Source: Elusimicrobiaceae bacterium (GTDB taxonomy: Bacteria; Elusimicrobiota; Elusimicrobia; Elusimicrobiales; Elusimicrobiaceae). Taken from it: DNA of 8,008 bases. A model generated the notes under the pieces. It made no database searches, was not told the DNA's origin, and was given only the letters and a program-made list of their open reading frames with translations. How positions within the stretch are numbered: position 1 is the stretch's first letter; every line of letters starts with the position of its first letter. Of this stretch, positions 1 through 5,203 are shown piece by piece. The stretch spans positions 1 to 8,008 of the forward strand of contig JAKSPG010000053.1 in assembly GCA_024405075.1 (NCBI GenBank). The letters are read 5' to 3'. Both the position numbers and the translations under genes were made by a program.

Positions 1-19
1 ACGGGTTGGAAATTTTTGT

Positions 20-47
20 TTGCCAATCAAAAAAAAAAAACGATAAT
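20..47 (+). promoter_or_regulatory. Candidate sigma70-type promoter of the pilin gene, with a 12-A tract in the spacer
   Basis: A -35-like TTGCCA (20-25, 5 of 6 to consensus) and a -10-like GATAAT (42-47, 5 of 6) are separated by 16 bp. Twelve of those spacer bases are an unbroken A run (29-40). The expected start of transcription is about position 54, giving a leader of roughly 23 nt that carries AGGAG (66-70), 6 nt before the pilin ATG. The boxes are read by eye. The A tract could also act as a bent UP-like element, and the true promoter could lie left of the window. Confidence 0.45.
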
Positions 48-76
48 GTAGGTAGTTTTATCTTTAGGAGATTTCT

Positions 77-715
77 ATGCAAACAAATCAAGACATAAAT
101 AAAAACCCTATTCGCCCCTCGTCATCCCGCAGGGTTTCTATGCGGGATATAGGGGCGGCACACACACTATACCCCGCATACCGACATTGCGGGGTGACGC
201 AGTGTGTGCGCCCGAGAGGTAAAGGGTTTACCCTCATTGAATTATTAGTCGTTGTACTTATCATCGGCATTTTGGTAGCAATCGCTCTGCCGCAATACCA
301 AATGGCGGTGGCCAAAGCACGCATGACGCAACTGGTGACGTCGGCCAATTCCGTCGTACAGGCCCAAGAACGCTACTATCTGGCCAATGGGCAATACACT
401 ACCGATTGGTCGGAACTGGATATTGAATTAGCAGGCACGGTAAGTGGTAGCAAATTAACTAACCCGGCCGGGTGGAAACTAAAACTGCGTGCTTATCTGG
501 AGGGAAGTTATTGGGAAAGCGTCGAGGCCGAGGATTCGCGCCTGCCTACCACGCGGCTTCTCTTTTCCTATGAACACGCCCATTCTTATCAAGGCAAGCG
601 GTTGTGTTATGCCGCGGCAGACAATAAACTGGCCAATACACTATGCAAAAATGCGTCCGGCCTTACCCAACCAACGGACAGGAACTCGGGAGGAATAAAT
701 TATTACGTTTTTTAG
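77..715 (+). CDS. Type IV prepilin-like protein with an unusually long leader
   Basis: This is a 212-residue prepilin-type protein, expected to be inserted in the inner membrane, cut and N-methylated by a PilD-type prepilin peptidase, and assembled into a type IV pilus or pseudopilus. The processing motif is G50 followed by FTLIELLVVV, with the conserved Glu at +5 (E55). A hydrophobic helix covers about residues 51-72 and ends in the common ALPQYQ sequence. The mature protein would be 162 residues, with a globular domain containing a likely disulfide pair, C177 and C190. The start at 77 has AGGAG 6 nt upstream. The leader is about 50 residues, against some 6-25 in ordinary prepilins, and most of it is encoded by a palindromic repeat (120-199). 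A second possible start is ATG at 140 (M22), with AGGG at 131-134. The product may be a major pilin, minor pilin or secretion pseudopilin; the sequence does not decide. No terminator is seen before the convergent protease gene. Confidence 0.9.
   Translation: MQTNQDINKNPIRPSSSRRVSMRDIGAAHTLYPAYRHCGVTQCVRPRGKGFTLIELLVVVLIIGILVAIALPQYQMAVAKARMTQLVTSANSVVQAQERYYLANGQYTTDWSELDIELAGTVSGSKLTNPAGWKLKLRAYLEGSYWESVEAEDSRLPTTRLLFSYEHAHSYQGKRLCYAAADNKLANTLCKNASGLTQPTDRNSGGINYYVF
120..199. repeat. Nested palindromic element inside the pilin leader codons
   Basis: Outer arms 120-131 and 188-199 pair over all 12 positions, one of them G-T. Inner arms 139-152 and 167-180 pair over 13 of 14. They are separated by a symmetric 7/7 internal loop and closed by a 14-nt loop (153-166). 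An alternative fold gives two matching hairpins, 124-131 with 141-148 and 171-178 with 188-195, each a perfect 8-bp stem with a 9-nt loop. The arms carry the GTCATCCCGC-type sequence seen in dispersed small palindromic repeats of several bacteria. A flanking CA/TG pair (161-168 with 201-208) may extend it. It is read through in frame as about residues 15-41 of the pilin. Whether it is repeated elsewhere in the genome cannot be seen here. Confidence 0.75.
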
Positions 716-718
716 CAG

Positions 719-1714
719 CTATTTTTTCGCCGCGTTGGGTTTTGCCGGGCCGGCGGCTTGCACTTGTTGCACGATTTGGGAATAATCGCGCCGAGATTTG
801 GTAACAAAATTTGGGTAGGCATCCTTGATATCCAGTTGGTAAAAATCACTACCCATTATCTCCTTCATAAATTCCTGCGCGGCGTGATTAAATACAAAAA
901 ACATAAAATACTCGCTTTTTACATTTTTCTTACCTTGCCGTAGAGACAGTACTTGAAACGTGCCCGAAATCAGCCCGATTAACTCCCCGGTGTTGGTCAT
1001 CACGCCCGAGCCGCTCATGCCTTTAATAATGCCAAAATCGTTGGTATAGGCAAAACCCAAATTTTTAACATAATGCACGAGATGCGGGTTTTTTTTCACA
1101 GCGCGCACACCGTCAAAAATAGAAATGACCGAAATTTTGCGGTCCAGCAAATAGTTGCCCCGGTCAAACACCACTAACGGCGGGAATGAAGGGCTTTGCA
1201 CCCGCCGCCACGCCCGCCCCGCGGACAAATTAGCACCAATAAATGCATCAAATTGCGCTTTGGTAATGCCCACGTTGCCCCGTTTGCCGCGGCGGTAATA
1301 CACCGGCGTTGCCCGGCTCAAATCCAAGCGAAGTAAGGCAAAATCATGCTTTACAAAAGCATCGGGGGAATATTCCGGATCCGCAAACACAAGGGGCCGT
1401 TTAGGCGTATGTGTAAAACTCACCAGGCCCGAGACGGTTTGGTCCATTAAATCCAGCTGAATTTTACAACCGTTTTTACAATTTGTTACACAATGCGCCG
1501 CCGTAACAAACCAACGGCGGGAAATGCGCGTGGCCTGGCACTTACTGGCGGCCGACGTCTCCTGCCCGGCAGGCAAAACATAATATTCAAACGTATGAGC
1601 GAAATCTTCTTTGGCAGTGTGTTTATCCTCATCCGTTACCGAGATGACACTGACTTCCGCCGCCAGCGGCAACGCACAAAAACCCACCAGTAACAAAATT
1701 ATTTTTTTGAGCAT
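719..1714 (-). CDS. Secreted trypsin-like (S1/V8-type) serine protease
   Basis: This 331-residue protein begins with a classic signal peptide: MLKK, a hydrophobic stretch to about residue 17, and probable cleavage near A18/A19. It is therefore predicted to act in the periplasm or outside the cell. The chymotrypsin-fold catalytic triad is visible: H74 in TAAHC, D124 in KHDFALLRLD, and S234 in GMSGSG. C59 and C75 fit the conserved disulfide beside the catalytic His, and C79/C83 may form a second. The nucleophile motif lacks the Asp of GDSGGP and is closer to the GxSGS pattern of V8-type glutamyl endopeptidases, so cleavage specificity should not be assumed tryptic. The C-terminal 30 residues are Lys/Ala/Pro-rich and look disordered. 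No Shine-Dalgarno sequence precedes the ATG; a -10-like box lies 5 nt upstream, suggesting a leaderless message. The gene lies beyond the operon terminator, so it is probably transcribed alone. Its substrate is unknown. Confidence 0.87.
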   Translation of the reverse strand: MLKKIILLLVGFCALPLAAEVSVISVTDEDKHTAKEDFAHTFEYYVLPAGQETSAASKCQATRISRRWFVTAAHCVTNCKNGCKIQLDLMDQTVSGLVSFTHTPKRPLVFADPEYSPDAFVKHDFALLRLDLSRATPVYYRRGKRGNVGITKAQFDAFIGANLSAGRAWRRVQSPSFPPLVVFDRGNYLLDRKISVISIFDGVRAVKKNPHLVHYVKNLGFAYTNDFGIIKGMSGSGVMTNTGELIGLISGTFQVLSLRQGKKNVKSEYFMFFVFNHAAQEFMKEIMGSDFYQLDIKDAYPNFVTKSRRDYSQIVQQVQAAGPAKPNAAKK

Positions 1715-1719
1715 AAGTT

Positions 1720-1748
1720 ATTGTAACAAGAAAGCACTCACTTCGCAA
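1720..1748 (-). promoter_or_regulatory. Candidate promoter for the serine protease, placed for a leaderless mRNA
   Basis: On the - strand, TTGCGA (1748-1743) and TACAAT (1725-1720, 5 of 6 to TATAAT) are separated by exactly 17 bp. The -10 box ends only 5 nt before the protease ATG (1714), so transcription would begin at or next to the A of the start codon. The same gap contains no AGGAG-like sequence. The promoter sits between the operon terminator and the protease gene, where a separate promoter is expected. Confidence 0.5.
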
Positions 1749-1754
1749 GATAAG

Positions 1755-1787
1755 AAAAAACGCGGAACGGTATAAAACCGTTCCGCG
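1755..1787 (-). terminator. Rho-independent terminator at the end of the secA-mscL operon
   Basis: A perfect 10-bp GC-rich stem (1778-1787 with 1761-1770) closes a 7-nt loop (1771-1777). Read on the - strand it is followed immediately by six U (1760-1755), the standard intrinsic terminator layout. It begins 18 nt after the mscL stop codon. The + strand side lacks a T run, so it should work only for the - strand operon. Confidence 0.92.
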
Positions 1788-1805
1788 TACAAACAGAAAA
1801 ACAAG

Positions 1806-2267
1806 TTATTTAATTTCCGACGTACAGTGCGGGCAGCGGGTAGCTTCCAACGCAATATCGCTGCAGCAGTAGGGACACTTTTTCGTCGTAACTTGTATGG
1901 CGGCTTGTTCTTTGGGGGAATTCAATTTGTTAATAGCTTTGATGAGCAGGAAAATACAAAACGCCACAATCAAAAAGCTGATAATCGCATTAAGAAATAG
2001 CCCCAAATTCATCGTGGTGGCACCGGCGGATTGGGCCTCGGCCATGGTGGCATACGGACCGGCGGTAGTACCTTTTTTAATGACTATAAACCAGTTGCTA
2101 AAATCCACTTTACCTAGCAGCAACCCCAACGGCGGCATCATAATATCAGCCACCATAGAGTTTACAATTTTGGTAAATGCACCGCCGATAATAATACCAA
2201 CGGCCATATCAATCACGTTTCCGCGCATCACGAATTTTTTAAATTCGTTACACATATCTTTAATCAT
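1806..2267 (-). CDS. mscL: Large-conductance mechanosensitive channel MscL with a C-terminal zinc ribbon
   Basis: This 153-residue inner-membrane channel is expected to open under membrane tension and release solutes during hypo-osmotic shock. Homology to E. coli MscL is evident along the core: an N-terminal amphipathic segment with FVMRGNVIDMAVG (12-24), TM1 at about 18-45 ending in ADIMMPPLGLL, a periplasmic loop (about 52-86), and TM2 at about 88-113 with FLIVAFCIFLLIKAINKLN. The usual C-terminal helix (EIRDLL-like) is absent. A zinc ribbon stands there instead, with CPYC (C131, C134) and CPHC (C145, C148), plus an extra C135. The chosen ATG has AAAGGAG 6 nt upstream. A longer in-frame start at 2315 is unlikely because it would add 16 residues that MscL proteins lack. 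The start overlaps the upstream gene by 8 nt, and a strong terminator follows. Confidence 0.95.
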   Translation of the reverse strand: MIKDMCNEFKKFVMRGNVIDMAVGIIIGGAFTKIVNSMVADIMMPPLGLLLGKVDFSNWFIVIKKGTTAGPYATMAEAQSAGATTMNLGLFLNAIISFLIVAFCIFLLIKAINKLNSPKEQAAIQVTTKKCPYCCSDIALEATRCPHCTSEIK

Positions 2268-2985
2268 TTTTTTCTCCTTTACTACTGTATCCGACCGCAC
2301 GAAACAGTGCGGCATACAAATCGTCCTCTACTGGATATTTTATTTCATTTGGGTTTATTTCGTCCACAAATTCCGCACGGGTATCTTCCAGCACCGCTAA
2401 CGGTTGTTGTTCATCGCACTCCCCCATGCAGTACGCAGCGGCCGTCGCTAACGAGTCAGCCACGTCCACCAGTGTTACTTGCAGTTTGCGTCCAAACAAA
2501 TCTTTTTTGCCGCGCTCGTCACGTACCCCTTTAAATCCCGCATATGCCACCGCCCCGGCCACAACACCGGCACGCAACGGCAAAATCATACTGTCAGTAA
2601 TTACAATCCCTAGATTTTTGACTTTCCACACCGCTCCCAGTTTGCGGCGCAAATCGGCGGCTAGTTCGTATAAGTTGGGTGGAAGCAACAATAATGTGCC
2701 TCCCGCGTTGGAAGCATCTATCCCCGCGTTTGTCATCACCATACCGTCTTTGACCGTAAGCCACGCCAACGCAGTTTTTAACGCCCAGGTGCTTTCGCGC
2801 CGGATGAGTTTTTCTTTTTGCGCTTCGTCCGGCTCCGGAATGATTTCCCCCTTCCATAAAGCCAGCAATTTGGAAGCCACCGCCACTACCGTATTTTCTT
2901 GAACATGCGGAATATGACGCACTATAAACTGCGGTAAATCTTCCCGCACGGCAAATAAATCGGTTTTAATAGGCGTAATTTTCAT
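2260..2985 (-). CDS. CofE-like coenzyme F420-0/folate-type gamma-glutamyl ligase
   Basis: This 241-residue protein of the F420-0:gamma-glutamyl ligase family would add L-glutamate in a GTP- and metal-dependent reaction, in the cytosol. Family landmarks are in order: the ENTVVAVASKLLAL strand-helix near 30-43, NAGIDASN (86-93, compare NAGVDxSN in CofE), LLPPNLYELAADLRRKL (100-116), VITDS (128-132) with R138, the RGKKDLFGR segment (158-166), and a VDVADSLATAAAYCMGE helix (173-189). The stretch after the Asp of ITDS is SMILPLRAG rather than the FGRPWRxG form typical of archaeal CofE, so the acceptor may differ. No other F420 gene is in the window. Relatives in F420-lacking bacteria such as chlamydiae have been proposed to glutamylate folate in place of FolC, and that reading is plausible here. 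The start overlaps the hemW stop as ATGA; the end overlaps mscL by 8 nt. Confidence 0.82.
   Translation of the reverse strand: MKITPIKTDLFAVREDLPQFIVRHIPHVQENTVVAVASKLLALWKGEIIPEPDEAQKEKLIRRESTWALKTALAWLTVKDGMVMTNAGIDASNAGGTLLLLPPNLYELAADLRRKLGAVWKVKNLGIVITDSMILPLRAGVVAGAVAYAGFKGVRDERGKKDLFGRKLQVTLVDVADSLATAAAYCMGECDEQQPLAVLEDTRAEFVDEINPNEIKYPVEDDLYAALFRAVGYSSKGEKND
2274..2280 (-). promoter_or_regulatory. Shine-Dalgarno site that fixes the mscL start
   Basis: AAAGGAG lies 6 nt before the ATG at 2267, inside the last codons of the CofE-like gene. It is the strongest ribosome binding site in the operon and supports the 2267 start over the upstream in-frame ATG at 2315. Confidence 0.8.
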
Positions 2986-4085
2986 AATTCTTCAAACGGA
3001 GCCACAAAACTGCGGAACACTTCGTTGGCTAAAAAAAGCCCCTCGCTACTTAATTTTACCTTTTTCCCCTCGCGCAGGAGAAGCCCGCGCCGGACGTGTT
3101 TTTCCAGTTCGCGGCCGAAAAATTTTTGCTGGGCCGGGCTAATTTCTACCCCGTCCAATTGCCGCAAGCCAACCAGCAATTTTTCCCCCTCGGCCGCTTG
3201 GGCCACTAGGCGTTCAGAAAAAACAACCGCGCTTTGCCCGGCCCGAACGCGGCGGATATATTCCCGCACATCGGGCGTGTTTTGCCGACGACAGCCGTCC
3301 GCAAATGATACCGCCGCACTGCCCAATCCGATGTATGGCTCGTATTGCCAGTAGAGCGTGTTATGTTTAGATTCAAAACCGGGGCGGGCAAAGTTAGAAA
3401 TCTCGTAATGATGATACCCGGCCGCCAGCAGGCGCGCGCGCGTTTGCTCCAACATAGTGCGCATGAGTTCCTGGTCGCACATGATGCCACGCTCAAAAAA
3501 CGGCGTGCCTTCTTCAATTTGGAGTCCGTAAACGGAAATGTGCTGCGGGGAGAGGGAAAGTAATTTTTCCAACCCGGTCAAAAAGGAGTTTAACGTCTGA
3601 CCCGGCAGACCGGCGATTAAATCCACGTTGATATTTTGCACGCCGCCTACGCACAAATTTTCCCACACACGCAAAAAATCGGCCACTGTGTGCACGCGGC
3701 CCAGTGTTTTTAATTCATCATCATTAAAACTCTGCAATCCTACACTAAAGCGGTTAAAACCTGCGCCGCGCAGTAAGTTGATTTTTTCTTTCGTTAAGCT
3801 TTCCGGATTGGCTTCCACCGTACTTTCCGCAAACGAGGAAATGGGCGCAAAATTTGTTTGCACCAATGCGCTCAATTTTTCCAATTGTGCGCACGAAAGC
3901 AAACTGGGAGTGCCGCCACCTACATACAGTGTATCGTAGCGGCGCGAGGGGAAAGAGGCGGCTTCTTGTGCGAGCGCATGTAGGTAATCATCTATTAAAT
4001 TTTCCTGCCCGGCAAACGAGGCAAAATCGCAATAATTGCATTTTTGTTTACAGAACGGAAGGTGCAAATAAAGGCCTGTGGACAT
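2982..4085 (-). CDS. hemW: Radical SAM heme chaperone HemW
   Basis: This 367-residue radical SAM protein of the HemW/HemN-like group is cytosolic. The 4Fe-4S motif is C12-x3-C16-x2-C19 followed by DF. It lacks the extra Cys of the CxxxCxxCxC motif of HemN coproporphyrinogen dehydrogenase, so HemW is the better call. Other landmarks are GGGTPS (56-61), VEANPES (90-96), RFSVGLQSFN (112-121), NVDLIAGLPGQT (153-164), the SVYGLQIEEGTPF segment (184-196), YEISNFARPG (227-236) and HNTLYW (241-246), whose His matches the heme-binding HNxxYW site of HemW. A C-terminal winged-helix-like region follows (about 290-360). HemW proteins bind heme and are linked to its delivery to membrane enzymes. Start and stop are shared with neighbours: TAATG with prfB and ATGA with the CofE-like gene. 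No Shine-Dalgarno sequence is evident, which fits translational coupling. It is often misannotated as coproporphyrinogen III oxidase. Confidence 0.93.
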   Translation of the reverse strand: MSTGLYLHLPFCKQKCNYCDFASFAGQENLIDDYLHALAQEAASFPSRRYDTLYVGGGTPSLLSCAQLEKLSALVQTNFAPISSFAESTVEANPESLTKEKINLLRGAGFNRFSVGLQSFNDDELKTLGRVHTVADFLRVWENLCVGGVQNINVDLIAGLPGQTLNSFLTGLEKLLSLSPQHISVYGLQIEEGTPFFERGIMCDQELMRTMLEQTRARLLAAGYHHYEISNFARPGFESKHNTLYWQYEPYIGLGSAAVSFADGCRRQNTPDVREYIRRVRAGQSAVVFSERLVAQAAEGEKLLVGLRQLDGVEISPAQQKFFGRELEKHVRRGLLLREGKKVKLSSEGLFLANEVFRSFVAPFEEL

Positions 4086-5203
4086 TATTTTTTATGTTCG
4101 GCTTCGTAATTTAAGTATGCCAGAATAAACGGGTCCAAATCGCCATCCATAACGGCAGTGATTTGGGAGGTTTCGTACCCGCTGCGCAAATCCTTGACCA
4201 GTTGGTACGGCATAAACACGTACGAACGGATCTGGTGGCCCCAAGCAATTTCGCCTTTTTGACCATAGCGTTTTTCGGCTTCGCTACGTTTTTTATCCAT
4301 TTCCAATTCGTAAAGTTTTGCTTTTAACATCTTCATGGCCGTCTGGCGGTTTTGCAATTGGCTGCGCTCAATGCGGCAAGAAACAACGATTCCGGTAGGG
4401 ATGTGCAACAGCCGCACAGCCGATTCTACTTTATTGACGTTTTGACCGCCGTGGCCGCCCGCGCGGGAAGTTTCTAACTGGATATCTTTTTCCGGGATTT
4501 CTATGTTGATATCTTCATCAATATCAGGCAGCACATCACACGAGGCAAACGACGTATGCCGCCGGGCATTGGCGTCAAACGGCGAAATTCGCACCAAACG
4601 GTGTACCCCATTTTCCCCCTTTAAATATCCGTAAGCAAACGGTCCCTCCACCATCGCACTTAATGTTTTAATACCGGCTTCTTCGCCGGGCTGTGCGTCC
4701 AACACGGACAACTTAAAACCGTGTTGTTCGGCCCAGCGCGTGTACATACGCACGAGCATTTGCGCCCAATCACACGATTCCGTACCGCCAGCTCCGGCAT
4801 GAATGGTTAGGATAGCGTTGAGCTTGTCGTTTGGCTCGGAAAGGCGGATTTCGCCTTCTTTCTGGGCAATTTGTTTTTCGGTTTCTTTCAAAGAATCGTT
4901 TAAGGCGACCAGTTCATTTTCGTCTTGCATTTCTTTACATAAGTCAAAAAGAGCGCGGTCGTCATCTACTTTTTTTTGCAAAGCGTAAAAGGTTTCAATA
5001 GAACTTTTTAAAAAATCAATTTGACGGCTGACTTCCTTGGCTTTTTGGGTATCGTTCCAAAAGGCGGGGTCCGCCGATTCTTTTTCCAGCCGGGCCAGCT
5101 CCTGCTGTTTGCCGGAGATATCATCAATAGATTCTATTTTAGCCGCCCGCGCGGTTAGTTCTTCTAATTTTTGTTCCACGTCTTTAAATTCAATGTTATT
5201 CAT
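4085..5203 (-). CDS. prfB: Peptide chain release factor 2 (RF2)
   Basis: RF2 reads UGA and UAA stop codons on the ribosome and triggers peptide release. From the ATG chosen here the product is 372 residues. It shows the N-terminal coiled helical domain (about 1-120), GAGGTESCDWAQMLVRMY (137-154), the stop-codon-reading SPF tripeptide (207-209) within RISPFDANARRHTSFAS, and the GGQ peptidyl-hydrolysis motif (252-254) within RAGGHGGQNVNKVESAVR. SPF rather than the PxT form separates it from RF1. The frame is open from the start, with no internal UGA near codon 25, so the programmed +1 frameshift of many prfB genes is absent. An in-frame TTG at 5209 could add two residues; ATG at 5203 is preferred. 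It overlaps the end of lnt by 8 nt (ATGAATAA). Its stop shares one base with the hemW start. No clear Shine-Dalgarno sequence is visible, so coupling is likely. Confidence 0.97.
   Translation of the reverse strand: MNNIEFKDVEQKLEELTARAAKIESIDDISGKQQELARLEKESADPAFWNDTQKAKEVSRQIDFLKSSIETFYALQKKVDDDRALFDLCKEMQDENELVALNDSLKETEKQIAQKEGEIRLSEPNDKLNAILTIHAGAGGTESCDWAQMLVRMYTRWAEQHGFKLSVLDAQPGEEAGIKTLSAMVEGPFAYGYLKGENGVHRLVRISPFDANARRHTSFASCDVLPDIDEDINIEIPEKDIQLETSRAGGHGGQNVNKVESAVRLLHIPTGIVVSCRIERSQLQNRQTAMKMLKAKLYELEMDKKRSEAEKRYGQKGEIAWGHQIRSYVFMPYQLVKDLRSGYETSQITAVMDGDLDPFILAYLNYEAEHKK

Noticed and set aside
11..40. Terminator of an upstream - strand gene, suggested by the T run on that strand
   Set aside because: No stable hairpin precedes the T run on the - strand; only a 4-bp TTGG/CCAA pair is nearby, and on the wrong side.
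88..348. Open frame on the - strand across the pilin leader
   Set aside because: It is antisense to the clear prepilin motif and follows the palindrome's mirrored sequence; it has no recognisable domain.
748..762. GC-rich GCCGGGCCGGC palindrome as a terminator
   Set aside because: It has almost no loop, no T run on either side, and lies within protease codons.
2268..2315. Upstream start for mscL adding 16 residues
   Set aside because: The extra residues do not resemble MscL N-termini, and the AAAGGAG site sits exactly right for the 2267 ATG.
1897..2400. Long + strand open frame opposite mscL
   Set aside because: It is antisense to a well conserved channel gene and its product has no family features. 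Its hydrophobic look comes from the complement of the membrane helices.
2426..2902. Long + strand open frame opposite the CofE-like gene
   Set aside because: It mirrors a conserved coding frame and is Ser/Pro/Thr-rich in the way typical of shadow frames.
2982..4085. Coproporphyrinogen III dehydrogenase HemN
   Set aside because: The cluster motif lacks the fourth cysteine of CxxxCxxCxC, and the HNxxYW heme-binding site of HemW is present.
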